Origin: an uncultured Alphaproteobacteria bacterium
Lineage (GTDB): Bacteria > Pseudomonadota > Alphaproteobacteria > Rhodospirillales > Rhodospirillaceae
Assembly (NCBI GenBank): GCA_900079695.1
Contig: LT599022.1
Location: forward strand, 3,785,319-3,849,318
Direction of reading: 5' to 3'
Length of the DNA stretch: 64,000 nucleotides
The notes beneath the pieces were generated by a model. It made no database searches and was not told the origin of the DNA. It saw only the letters and a list, made by a program, of their open reading frames with translations. Both the position numbers and the translations under genes were made by a program. Position 1 is the first letter of the stretch, and the number at the start of each line of letters is the position of its first letter. Positions 8,176 to 15,586 of this stretch are shown one piece after another.

Positions 8176-8469
8176 CCGAATGCCGCGTCTGCGGCTGGTC
8201 TCGCCCGAACGGTTGACGATCCGCCGCCGCCGGGCCGGGCGCGGCTTCGCGCGCCGCCGCCGAACGTCTGGCCGCCGAGCCCTCCGGGCCGAGCGCCGCG
8301 GTGCGCAAGCGGCAGTTCGACGCCGCGCCCGCTCCGGAAACCACCGCAGCCGGATCGAGAACGCGCTGCGGCGCATCCTCGGCGACGATCCGGCGTAGTC
8401 CTCCACCGCCGGACCCGGACGTGCTAGGATCGGCACCCCGCTTTCGCCCGCCAGACCGGAGGCTTCCCG
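8176..8469. other. Intergenic region, possible decayed small gene
   Basis: No convincing intact gene. A GTG overlapping the upstream stop opens a 14-codon peptide with a CxxC pair (TECRVCGWSRPNG), and a gene-like ending, IENALRRILGDDPA before the TAG at 8396-8398, sits in another frame. Both may be pieces of a frameshifted small gene, but GC bias keeps many frames open here. GGAGG at 8458-8462 is the ribosome-binding site of the next gene. Confidence 0.35.
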
Positions 8470-9426
8470 ATGCTCAGGATCGTCTTTCTCGACCGCGACA
8501 CCTTGTCGCCGGAAACCGTGCTGCGCGCGCCCGCCGCGCCGCACGATCTCGTCGCGTATGCCCGCACCGCGCCGGAACAGGCCGCCGAACGGCTGAAGGA
8601 CGCCGACATCGCGATCACCAACAAGGTGCCGATCGGCGCCGCCGAGCTTGCCGCCGCGCCGCGTCTCAAGCTCGTCGCGGTGGCCGCCACCGGCACCGAC
8701 GTCGTCGACGTCGCCGCGTGCAAGGCGCGGGGCGTGGCGGTCTCCAACATCCGCAACTACGCCCGCAACACCGTGCCCGAGCACACCTTCGCGCTGATCC
8801 TCGCGCTCCGGCGCAGCCTCGTGCCGTATCGCCGCTCGGTGATCGACGGCCGGTGGGAGGCGGCGGCGCAGTTCTGCTATTTCGACTATCCGATCGCCGA
8901 TCTCGCGGGATCGACCCTCGGCATCGTCGGTCACGGCGTGCTCGGCGGCGCGGTGGCGAAACTCGGCGAAGCGTTCGGGATGCGGGTGCGGTTCGCCGCG
9001 CGCAAGGGGGCGGGCGCGGCCGAGCCGCCCTATGCGCCGTTCGACGAGGTGATGCGGGACAGCGACGTGATCACCCTGCATTGCCCGCTCACGCCGCAGA
9101 CCCGCAACCTCATCGGCGCGCGGGAATTCGCGCTGATGCGCAGGACGCCGCTCCTGATCAACACCGCGCGCGGCGGTCTGGTGGACGAGGCGGCGCTCGC
9201 CGAGGCGCTCGCCGCCGGGCGGATCGCGGGGGCGGGCTTCGACGTGCTGACCCGCGAGCCGCCGGACGCGGACCACCCGCTGCGGCGGATCGCGGCGCTG
9301 CCGAACGTGATCGTCACCCCCCACGTCGCGTGGGCGAGCCGCGAGGCGATCCAGGGGCTCGCCGACCAGTTGATCGACAACATCGACGCCTTCTGCCGCG
9401 GCGAACCCCGCAATCTGGTGGGTTAG
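8470..9426 (+). CDS. D-2-hydroxyacid dehydrogenase, glycerate dehydrogenase-like
   Basis: A 318-residue NAD(P)-dependent dehydrogenase, about the usual length for HprA/GhrB-type enzymes that interconvert hydroxypyruvate or glyoxylate with glycerate or glycolate. The Rossmann motif is GIVGHGVLGG (about residues 152-161). Catalytic Arg is in NTARGG, Glu in TREPPD and His in TPHVAWAS. A good GGAGG precedes the ATG. The gene stands alone, with its 3' end one base from the stop of the convergent aldo/keto reductase. The C-terminal AWASREAIQGLADQ segment is typical of glycerate dehydrogenases, but the substrate is inferred only. Confidence 0.85.
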   Translation: MLRIVFLDRDTLSPETVLRAPAAPHDLVAYARTAPEQAAERLKDADIAITNKVPIGAAELAAAPRLKLVAVAATGTDVVDVAACKARGVAVSNIRNYARNTVPEHTFALILALRRSLVPYRRSVIDGRWEAAAQFCYFDYPIADLAGSTLGIVGHGVLGGAVAKLGEAFGMRVRFAARKGAGAAEPPYAPFDEVMRDSDVITLHCPLTPQTRNLIGAREFALMRRTPLLINTARGGLVDEAALAEALAAGRIAGAGFDVLTREPPDADHPLRRIAALPNVIVTPHVAWASREAIQGLADQLIDNIDAFCRGEPRNLVG

Positions 9427-9427
9427 G

Positions 9428-10264
9428 CTAGAGGATATCCAGCGGGCGTTTGCGGTCGGGCGGCGGGAAGGCGGCGTCCACGGCGCGCAGTTCCTCGGGC
9501 GACAGCGCGAGCGCCTGCGCCTTGGCGTTGGCGGCGACGTGGTCGGGATCGCCGCTTTCGGGGATCGCGATCACGCCGTGGCGGAGCAATGCCGCGAGCG
9601 CCACCGCGGTGGGGGAGACGCCGTGGGTGCGGCCGATCTTCGCCAGCGTGGCGTCGCGCGCGAGACGGCCCGAGCCCACCGGGGTGTAGGCCATCGTCGC
9701 GACGCCGTGCCGGGCGCACCACGGCAGCAGCGCGAACTCGATCCCCCGGCTGCCGAGGTTGTAGAGCACCTGATTGGCGGCGCAGCGGTCGCCGCCCGGC
9801 ACCCGGAACAGGTCCTCCATGTCGGCGACGTCGAAGTTGGAAACGCCCCAGGCGAGAATCTTGCCCGCCGCCGTCAGCTCCTCGAACGTGGAGACCACCT
9901 CGGCGAGGTCGGTGCGGCCGTCCTGCCAGTGCAGCAGATAGAGGTCGAGGCGGTCGGTGCCGAGGCGGGCGAGGCTGGCGTCCAGCGCCTTGCGGATGCC
10001 CGCCCGGGTGGCGTTCATCGGCAGCACCTTGGAGACCAGGAACACTTCGTCCCGCCGTCCGGCGACGGCGCGGCCGATATGGCTCTCCGACAGGCCGTTG
10101 CCGTACATCTCGGCGGTGTCGACGAGGGTGAGGCCGAGATCGAGCCCGGTGCGCATCGCCCGCTCCTCGACGTCCCGCGGACGCCGTCCCTGGCCGAGGT
10201 GCCACGAACCCTGGCCGAGGGCGGCAACTTCCCGCCCGTGGGGGAACTTTACGTTGAATGTCAT
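9428..10264 (-). CDS. Aldo/keto reductase
   Basis: A 278-residue single-domain (beta/alpha)8 NADPH-dependent oxidoreductase. The catalytic tetrad is visible: Asp and Tyr in VDTAEMYG (about residues 46-53), Lys in VSKVLP and His in LLHWQ. The ATG at 10264 is chosen because GGGAG lies 9 nt upstream and the protein then begins in the usual family position (ALGQGSWHLGQ). Bacterial relatives reduce small aldehydes and ketones or 2,5-diketogluconate. The frame stays open far upstream only because of GC bias. It converges on the dehydrogenase at 8470 and is probably transcribed alone. Confidence 0.85.
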   Translation of the reverse strand: MTFNVKFPHGREVAALGQGSWHLGQGRRPRDVEERAMRTGLDLGLTLVDTAEMYGNGLSESHIGRAVAGRRDEVFLVSKVLPMNATRAGIRKALDASLARLGTDRLDLYLLHWQDGRTDLAEVVSTFEELTAAGKILAWGVSNFDVADMEDLFRVPGGDRCAANQVLYNLGSRGIEFALLPWCARHGVATMAYTPVGSGRLARDATLAKIGRTHGVSPTAVALAALLRHGVIAIPESGDPDHVAANAKAQALALSPEELRAVDAAFPPPDRKRPLDIL

Positions 10265-10387
10265 CGGAAACGCTCCCGGAAACGCGATTGCGCCTGTCAT
10301 TCGTGTATTATTGGACATAACGTCTGAGTTGCCTCCACGAAAGATGAATTTCCCGCCCGCTCGCCCGGGCGCTCTTCCGGAAAATCG

Positions 10388-10768
10388 ATGAACCGTCTCG
10401 ATCGGGATTACCTGGCGATGTGGAACGTGCCGTTTGCGGTCGCGGGTGCGGCGGCGGTCGGCTATTGGCTGGCGCAGGTTTTCGAGTACGGCGAGGGGAT
10501 GGCGGATCTTTCGCGTTGCGAGCGCCTCGAACTCGTCGTCTTCACCGTGCTGTGGGGGCGGCTGATCGGGCAGGGCCGGCGGCGCGGCGTGACGACGTTG
10601 CGCGTTTCGCGGGATCTGCTGGCATGGCTCGGGTTGGTGGCGGGGGCGGCGTTCGGGGGTTGCCGGGTCTTCGGTGCGGAGCTTTCCGCGGCCGGGCTGG
10701 CGGTTATGTTGCTGCTCGCGGCGCTGGTGGCGGAAAGACTGAGGATCTACGAGGGGAAGCGGGGGTGA
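10388..10768 (+). CDS. Small hypothetical membrane protein
   Basis: A 126-residue protein of no recognised family. It has about three hydrophobic segments (about residues 14-32, 75-93 and 97-112) with positively charged loops such as GQGRRRG between them, so it is probably an inner-membrane protein. Its stop overlaps the ATG of the next gene by one base, and the third gene overlaps in turn, so the three form a tight operon. Confidence 0.6.
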   Translation: MNRLDRDYLAMWNVPFAVAGAAAVGYWLAQVFEYGEGMADLSRCERLELVVFTVLWGRLIGQGRRRGVTTLRVSRDLLAWLGLVAGAAFGGCRVFGAELSAAGLAVMLLLAALVAERLRIYEGKRG

Positions 10769-11133
10769 TGAAGCGCGTCGGTTTGGCGGTGTTGGTCGCG
10801 GTTGCGTGCCTGGGGCGTCCGGCATGCGCCCAGGATCTCGATGCCGCAGGGTTTCAGCAGGCGTGCCGCGAGCTTCTGGAAATTTACAAAGCTCGCGACA
10901 CGGAAAGATTTTTCGCGTGGCAGACGACCTCCGCCGCCGAGGCGATGCGGGCGGGGATCTGCCGGGGTACGCTCTCGGAATATCTCCGCCATCCGCAATG
11001 TCCGCGCGGGTGGTCGGTGGCGGCGACGGACTGGTTCGCGATGGCCGGGCGGGTGGTGCGGGTCGACCTCGGCACCGTGCGTGGGCTGCCCGATCTGTTG
11101 ACGGTTTCGGCGTGCGACTATGGCGCACGTTAG
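10768..11133 (+). CDS. Small secreted hypothetical protein
   Basis: A 121-residue protein with a clear signal peptide (MKRVGLAVLVAVACLG, cleavage-like ACAQ near residue 22). The mature part holds four cysteines and a GICRGTLSEYLRH segment loosely like the cysteine motif of Rap1a/Tai-type immunity proteins; that resemblance is weak. It starts at ATG 10768, overlapping the upstream stop, with GGGGG before it. Middle gene of a three-gene operon of unknowns. Confidence 0.6.
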   Translation: MKRVGLAVLVAVACLGRPACAQDLDAAGFQQACRELLEIYKARDTERFFAWQTTSAAEAMRAGICRGTLSEYLRHPQCPRGWSVAATDWFAMAGRVVRVDLGTVRGLPDLLTVSACDYGAR

Positions 11134-11767
11134 CTATCTCGACGCGATCGCCGAGGATTTCGGAACCCGGGACGACCGCTTGCGGCTCGCCGCCGTGAAT
11201 TTTCGGCGGACGAAGATGATCCGCGCGGATGACGTGTACCGGTCCGCTTCGGGGAAGATCTTCGTGGTTCCCGACGCGGAACGGACGAATTTCTACAATC
11301 TGATGCTGTTGTTCGTGATCTTCGGAAACACGAAACTCGTCCGCACCTGCGTGGACGCACGCGGCGCGCGCTTGGAGATCGTCGATGCGCTGGGGCAGGC
11401 GCTGCTGGCCGAGTCCGAGGCCTTCGTCGATCCGGTCCTGGCGCGGGCGCTGATCGCCGATCTGACGACGCCCGGCTGGCGACCGGGAGCCAGGCGGCTG
11501 CCCAACCCGTTTCGCGAGCTCCCGCTCGACGACCTCGGCAAGTCCAGGGGCTACTATCATGCTGCGACGGCGAGGCTCGCCCGCGCGGCGTTGCCGCCCG
11601 AGGCCGTCGACGCATGTATGCGGCGCGAGGTTGCGAAGGCGGCCGCGTTCCTGCCGCAACTCGAAAAGCTGGGCGAGGCGGCCGCGCCGCTGCGCGAGCG
11701 CATCCGCGCCGACCGCGACGCGGCGCAGGAATTCGACGATCTGCTCGACCTGCTCCGAAAAAACTAG
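11120..11767 (+). CDS. Hypothetical cytoplasmic protein
   Basis: A 215-residue protein with no recognised domain. It begins inside the last 14 nt of the upstream gene, so it is probably translationally coupled. It is soluble, with a hydrophobic patch (NLMLLFVIFGNTKLV, about residues 60-74) too polar at its edges to be a sure membrane span, and a helical, charged C-terminus (about 165-215) with coiled-coil character. Co-transcribed with a membrane and a secreted protein, it may be the cytoplasmic part of one small module. Confidence 0.6.
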   Translation: MAHVSYLDAIAEDFGTRDDRLRLAAVNFRRTKMIRADDVYRSASGKIFVVPDAERTNFYNLMLLFVIFGNTKLVRTCVDARGARLEIVDALGQALLAESEAFVDPVLARALIADLTTPGWRPGARRLPNPFRELPLDDLGKSRGYYHAATARLARAALPPEAVDACMRREVAKAAAFLPQLEKLGEAAAPLRERIRADRDAAQEFDDLLDLLRKN

Positions 11768-11872
11768 GGGCGCGCCCCCGATTTACCCCTTTTTCCGTGC
11801 ATTGCACGCGGCGATCCCCATCCGAGCGGCCGGAATTCCCGGCACGCGTTTCGGAAAAAGGAGACCTGGACG

Positions 11873-12037
11873 ATGGCCGGAAAACCGACGCAGCCCAATA
11901 CCCCGAAGAACCCGATGACCCGCGAAGCCGTCGCGCGGATTCAGCGCGCGGAAGCTCTCAGGAACGGCGGTGCGGTGTCGAAGGACGGGGCGGTGCCGCG
12001 GATCATGAAAGCGGCGGAGCGCAACGGCAAGTCGTAA
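11873..12037 (+). CDS. 54-residue SMP-like small protein
   Basis: A small basic protein with a good start (AAGGAGACC upstream of the ATG). The sequence contains MTREAVARIQRAEALRNGG and later a SKDG-PRIMKAAERNGK repeat. This pattern, a helix with RIQ-A and a second -AAERN helix, resembles short bacterial SMP (seed maturation protein-like) proteins. Function unknown. An intrinsic terminator follows 16 nt after the stop. Confidence 0.65.
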   Translation: MAGKPTQPNTPKNPMTREAVARIQRAEALRNGGAVSKDGAVPRIMKAAERNGKS

Positions 12038-12053
12038 CCCCACGCACGAGGGT

Positions 12054-12080
12054 GGGGCGGCCGAAACGCCGCCCCTTTTT
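12054..12080 (+). terminator. Intrinsic terminator after the 54-residue gene
   Basis: Perfect 8-bp stem GGGGCGGC/GCCGCCCC (12054-12061 and 12068-12075) with a CGAAAC loop and five T residues. It ends only 4 nt before the ATG of the HicA-like gene. Confidence 0.85.
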
Positions 12081-12084
12081 CGCC

Positions 12085-12312
12085 ATGGCGAAATATTGCT
12101 CCGACAAGGACATCGCGAAGCGCATCCGTCGTCTTCTGCGGCACGGTTGGCGGTTCGCCTCTGGTGGGCGGCACGGCAAACTCATATCTCCCGAGGGCGT
12201 GGCGTTCACGGTTCCGTCCACTCCCGGCGATCGTCGCGCGGCGGCGAATTTCTTCCGCGACCTGCGCAGGGGCGGAATATCCGGCAGGAGGAGCGGGGTT
12301 GCGCATGGATGA
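12085..12312 (+). CDS. HicA-like toxin/dsRNA-binding-fold protein
   Basis: A 75-residue basic protein with the HicA pattern: LLRHGWRFASGGRHGKL (the conserved His follows GGR), a VPSTPGDRRA segment and a NFFRDLRRGG C-terminal helix. HicA toxins are mRNA interferases paired with HicB. No HicB-like gene is visible on either side, and the upstream 54-residue gene does not look like one. The start lies 5 nt after a terminator T-tract and has no Shine-Dalgarno sequence, so expression must be leaderless, depend on terminator read-through, or be very low. The stop overlaps the DUF1810 gene by 8 nt. Confidence 0.6.
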   Translation: MAKYCSDKDIAKRIRRLLRHGWRFASGGRHGKLISPEGVAFTVPSTPGDRRAAANFFRDLRRGGISGRRSGVAHG

Positions 12313-12739
12313 GGGGCTCGACCGGTTCGTGACGGCGCAGGCGCGGGCGTGGCCGGTCGCGGAGGCGGAACTGGCGGCGGGGGCCAAGGTCGGCCACTGG
12401 ATGTGGTTCGTGTTTCCCCAGGTCGCGGGGCTCGGCTCCAGCGACACGGCGCGGCGGTACGCGATCAAGGACCTCGCCGAGGCGCGCGCCTATCTCGCGC
12501 ACCCGCTGCTCGGCGGGCGGCTCCGGCGCGGCGTGGCGCTGATGCTCGGGCATCGCGGCCGGTGCGTGCGGGCGATCCTCGGGCAGCCCGACGACCTCAA
12601 GTTCCGTTCCTGCCTCACGCTGTTCCTCGCCGCGGCGGAAGGCGCGGCGGATGGCGCGCTGTTCCGGCAGGGGCTCGATGCCTTCTACGGCGGCGCGCCC
12701 GATCCGCTCACCCTGGAGCGCCTCGGCGAGCCGGAATAG
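12305..12739 (+). CDS. DUF1810 family protein
   Basis: A 144-residue protein of the usual DUF1810 length. Family hallmarks are the early KVGHWMWFVFPQVAGLG, the SSDTARRYAIKDLAEARAYL segment and HPLLGGRL-R-GV. The ATG at 12305 overlaps the end of the HicA-like gene and is preceded by GGAGGAG about 13 nt upstream. Molecular function of DUF1810 is not established. Translational coupling to the HicA-like gene is likely. Confidence 0.85.
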   Translation: MDEGLDRFVTAQARAWPVAEAELAAGAKVGHWMWFVFPQVAGLGSSDTARRYAIKDLAEARAYLAHPLLGGRLRRGVALMLGHRGRCVRAILGQPDDLKFRSCLTLFLAAAEGAADGALFRQGLDAFYGGAPDPLTLERLGEPE

Positions 12740-12780
12740 GCCGGGGAACGCCCGGGAAGGGCGCTCCCGTCGCCGGTGCG

Positions 12781-13479
12781 TCAGCGTCCGGTCGGCATCC
12801 GGCGCGCGTCGGCGGTCCCGTCGCCGCGGTCGGCGACGCGCAGATTGTTCTGGACGTTGCGCACGCCCGAAATCCCCTCCGCCAGGTCCTCCGCGCGGCG
12901 CTTGTGGGCGCGTTCCGGCACCGTGCCGGATAGCGTGACTTCGCCTTCGCTCACCGCGACCGAGACCTCGCGGGCGTCGACGTGGCCGTCTTCGCTCAGA
13001 TGGTCGCACACGTCCTCGTGGATGCGGGCATCCGGGCGCGTGTAGTCGCGCGGGCCGTGGCCGCGGTGCTCGCCGAAGCTCTGGCCGTATTCGCCGGTGG
13101 CGCCGTAGGTTTCGCCGGTGTAGCGGCCGTACCCTTCGCGCGCGGCGTTGCCGGGATACATGTCGCGGCCGTAGGGGTCGCGTTGCCCGCGATCCTCGGG
13201 GAAGCGTCCGCCGCCGACGTCGCCGGGGTAGACGTCGCGGCCGTAGGGATCTCCGCCGGGGCCGTGCGCCTCGGCATAGCGCCGGGCGTACATCGGGGCC
13301 CTGACATCTCCGGGATATCCGCGGCGGCCGGTGTCGCGGCCGAGGTCCTCGCGCTGCCATTCGGCGCGCATCCGTTCGGAGTCGGAGCTGTGGGCGTAGC
13401 GGTCGTGGTCGCGGTCGAATCCGCGCTCGTGCCGCGGCAGGTCGTGCTCGTGGCGGCGCCGGTTGCGTTCGTCCTTCAT
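12781..13479 (-). CDS. BON-domain protein with charged repeat region
   Basis: A 232-residue protein starting at ATG 13479 behind a strong GGAGG; the frame extends 15 codons farther but without a better start. The first 150 residues are very rich in Arg, Asp, His, Gly and Tyr with repeated units (DPYGRDVYPGD and DPYGRDMYPGN) and are probably disordered. Residues about 160-225 form one BON domain: DVCDHLSEDGHVDAREVSV, GEVTLSGTVPERAHKRRAED and a GVRNVQNNLRV end. BON domains bind phospholipid or pass osmotic and envelope stress signals. There is no signal peptide. Single BON proteins with charged N-termini are common in alphaproteobacteria; the role is unclear. Confidence 0.82.
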   Translation of the reverse strand: MKDERNRRRHEHDLPRHERGFDRDHDRYAHSSDSERMRAEWQREDLGRDTGRRGYPGDVRAPMYARRYAEAHGPGGDPYGRDVYPGDVGGGRFPEDRGQRDPYGRDMYPGNAAREGYGRYTGETYGATGEYGQSFGEHRGHGPRDYTRPDARIHEDVCDHLSEDGHVDAREVSVAVSEGEVTLSGTVPERAHKRRAEDLAEGISGVRNVQNNLRVADRGDGTADARRMPTGR

Positions 13480-14015
13480 GTTCGAACCTCCTGTTTTCGG
13501 TTTCCGGGGCGCGTGCGCCCGCATTCGGCAAACGAACCGGTTCGGAGCCGGTTCCCCATCGCGGCGAACCGCGTCCGCACCGTCCTACCCCAGCGGAGGG
13601 GCGCGCGGTCCAGTTACGGATCGGTTGAAGAGGATTTCTGCGATTGCATCCGGCAATCCGGCTGTAGTATCTTCCAAGACAACAAGTTCCCGGATGTTGA
13701 TCGAAGTGTTCCACTATGTGGGCATTTTCTATCGTCCGGCGGCTGTCGACGGAGGTTTCGGTCGGCGGTTTATATGGTGAAGTCATAATCAAGGCATTCT
13801 CCCGGCAAAATCGCCGTTTTTACTTGGAAGCGGTGCGGGAGAACTGGGGCGTTGCTGCGATGCGATCCGCCGATGCGTGTCGGCCGGTTCGCCGCGCGAA
13901 CATCCGAACGGGCGGGTGGCGGTGTCGTCGCCCTTCGGCGCGGTGCCGCTTCGGACCGGCCGAAACGCGCGGAGTTGGTTCCCGAAGGGTCAAGCAAGAA
14001 CTGAGGAGGAAAACG
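13480..14015. other. 536-nt intergenic region upstream of the first TRAP operon
   Basis: No supported gene. The stretch at about 13620-13830 is clearly more AT-rich than its surroundings and must hold the promoters for the divergent BON gene and the TRAP operon. A short CGGC/GCCG hairpin with a T-run (around 13803-13821) is weak. The GAGGAGG just before 14016 is the ribosome-binding site of the binding-protein gene. Confidence 0.5.
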
Positions 14016-15005
14016 ATGAACAAACCCGTGGCCTTTGCGCTTGCCGGCGCGATGATGCTCGGTCTCGGCGCGCCCGCAGCTCTCGCGGCGGACAAGCCGG
14101 TGGTGCTCGAGGTGGCCTTCAACCAGCCGGAGACCCATCCGCAGTTCCAGGCGATGAAGAAGATGGGCGAGGCCCTCAAGGCGCGCACCAACGGCCGCTA
14201 CAGCATCGAGGTGTTCCCGAACGAACTGCTCGGCGCGCAGAAGGAAACCGTCGAGATGGTGCAGACCGGCACCATCGCGATGTCGATCACCGCGGGCTCG
14301 CTGCTGGAGAGCTGGAACCCCGATTTCTCGGTGTTCAACCTGCCCTACATGTTCACCAGCGTCGAACAGCAGAAGAAGGTGGTGAACGACCCGGCGATCG
14401 TCGGCAAGCTCTACAACTCGATCGCCGACAAGGGCGTGAAGGTGCTGGCGGCGTTCCACGGCGGCGTGCGCAACGTCTACCTCAAGAAGGGTCCGGTGAA
14501 GACCCCGGCCGATCTCGCCGGGCTCAAGGTCCGGGTGATGCAGTCCGACACCAACATCAAGATGCTCAACCTGATGGGCGGCTCCGGCATTTCGATGGGC
14601 CAGGGCGAAGTCTACACCGCGATCCAGACCGGCGTGCTCGACGGCGGCGAGAATAACGAGATCGTCTTCTCCTCGCTCAAGCAGGTGGAGGTCGCGCCCT
14701 ATTATTCCTACACCCGGCACCTGATGATGCCCGATTACCTCGTCATCAACACCGCGATCTACAACAAGATGCCGGAAGACGTGAAGACCGTCTTCAACGA
14801 GGAGCTCAAGAAGGCGGTGGACCTCGAATTCAAGCTCTTCGACGACGCGGTGACGAAGGCCAAGGCCGACGCCGAAAAGGCCGGCGGCAAGTTCTCGGAA
14901 GCCGACGTGCTCGCCTTCCAGAAGGCCGTCGCGCCGCTCACCGAGGAGAAGCTGACCTCCCCGGTGACCAAGGAGATCTACGCCAAGATCAAGGCGATGA
15001 AGTAG
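14016..15005 (+). CDS. TRAP transporter solute-binding protein (DctP family), system 1
   Basis: A 329-residue periplasmic binding protein with a signal peptide ending ALAADKP (about residues 1-24). DctP-family features include VFPNELLGAQKETVEMVQTG, the central LAGLKVRVMQS with the conserved Arg that ligates a substrate carboxylate (about residue 170), and YTAIQTGVLDGGENN. It captures an organic or sugar acid for the DctQ/DctM membrane parts encoded just downstream. The Shine-Dalgarno GAGGAGG is excellent, consistent with high expression. The island context (kduI, kdgK) suggests a uronate or similar acid; the ligand cannot be named. Confidence 0.9.
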   Translation: MNKPVAFALAGAMMLGLGAPAALAADKPVVLEVAFNQPETHPQFQAMKKMGEALKARTNGRYSIEVFPNELLGAQKETVEMVQTGTIAMSITAGSLLESWNPDFSVFNLPYMFTSVEQQKKVVNDPAIVGKLYNSIADKGVKVLAAFHGGVRNVYLKKGPVKTPADLAGLKVRVMQSDTNIKMLNLMGGSGISMGQGEVYTAIQTGVLDGGENNEIVFSSLKQVEVAPYYSYTRHLMMPDYLVINTAIYNKMPEDVKTVFNEELKKAVDLEFKLFDDAVTKAKADAEKAGGKFSEADVLAFQKAVAPLTEEKLTSPVTKEIYAKIKAMK

Positions 15006-15021
15006 TCGTCCGATCGCTGAA

Positions 15022-15048
15022 CCGGCGGCGGAGCGTGTCCGCCGCCGG
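15022..15048 (+). terminator. Intercistronic stem-loop after dctP (attenuator/stabiliser)
   Basis: Perfect 11-bp stem CCGGCGGCGGA/TCCGCCGCCGG with a GCGTG loop, followed by ACCTTTT. It sits between the binding-protein gene and dctQ and probably limits read-through or protects the dctP mRNA end. Confidence 0.7.
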
Positions 15049-15078
15049 ACCTTTTCCAGTCAAGAGCGGACAGTTTTC

Positions 15079-15582
15079 ATGGAACGGATCAAGCTCTGGG
15101 CGGATCGGATTCTCGCCCTGTTTTGCATCGTGCTGTGCGCGGGGTTCACCGTCACCGTCACCTGGCAGGTGGTGGCGCGGTTCCTGTTCAACAGCCCCGG
15201 CGCGCAGTCGGAGGAACTCGCCAAGATCATGTTCGTGTGGCTGGTTCTGTTCGCCACCGCGCTGCTGTTCGGCGAGAAGGGGCACATGAATATCGGCATC
15301 GTCTGCGACCGCCTGCCGCGCAAGCTCAACCTCGCGTGCCAGATTCTCACCAGTCTGGTGATCCTCGGCTTCGCGATGTTCATTCTGCTGCTGGGCGGCG
15401 TCGACGCGGTGAACCGCACGATCTTCCAGACCAACGCGGCGATGCCCTTCATCACCACCGGGCAGATCTACGCGGCGCTGCCGATCTGCGGCGGCTTCAC
15501 GATCTTCTACTGCGTCTACAACATCGTGCGGGATGTTCGGACGTTCATCGCGGACAGTGCGTCCGCCAACCGGGAGGGTTGA
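15079..15582 (+). CDS. TRAP transporter small membrane subunit (DctQ), system 1
   Basis: A 167-residue protein with four membrane spans, the usual DctQ topology. Family features are TWQVVARFLFNSPGAQSEE and the following AKIMFVWLVLFATALLFGEKGH, where the ExG/H residues are conserved. It pairs with the DctM subunit encoded 4 nt downstream and with the binding protein at 14016 to form a sodium-driven secondary transporter in the inner membrane. Confidence 0.9.
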   Translation: MERIKLWADRILALFCIVLCAGFTVTVTWQVVARFLFNSPGAQSEELAKIMFVWLVLFATALLFGEKGHMNIGIVCDRLPRKLNLACQILTSLVILGFAMFILLLGGVDAVNRTIFQTNAAMPFITTGQIYAALPICGGFTIFYCVYNIVRDVRTFIADSASANREG

Positions 15583-15586
15583 CCCG

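Noticed and set aside
8180-8398. 72-codon Arg-rich frame after the PLD-VTT gene
   Set aside because: Mostly Arg and Ala from GC-rich sequence; no ribosome-binding site. Only its last 14 residues look gene-like, so it is noted as a possible decayed gene.
5869-9324. Very long minus-strand open frame antisense to the PLD-VTT and dehydrogenase genes
   Set aside because: It is open only because of GC-rich third positions. Its protein is low-complexity (Arg, Gly, Ala, His) and the plus-strand genes have clear motifs and ribosome-binding sites.
13716-14015. 100-codon N-terminal extension of the first TRAP binding protein
   Set aside because: The signal peptide begins at ATG 14016 behind a strong GAGGAGG; the extension has no family match.
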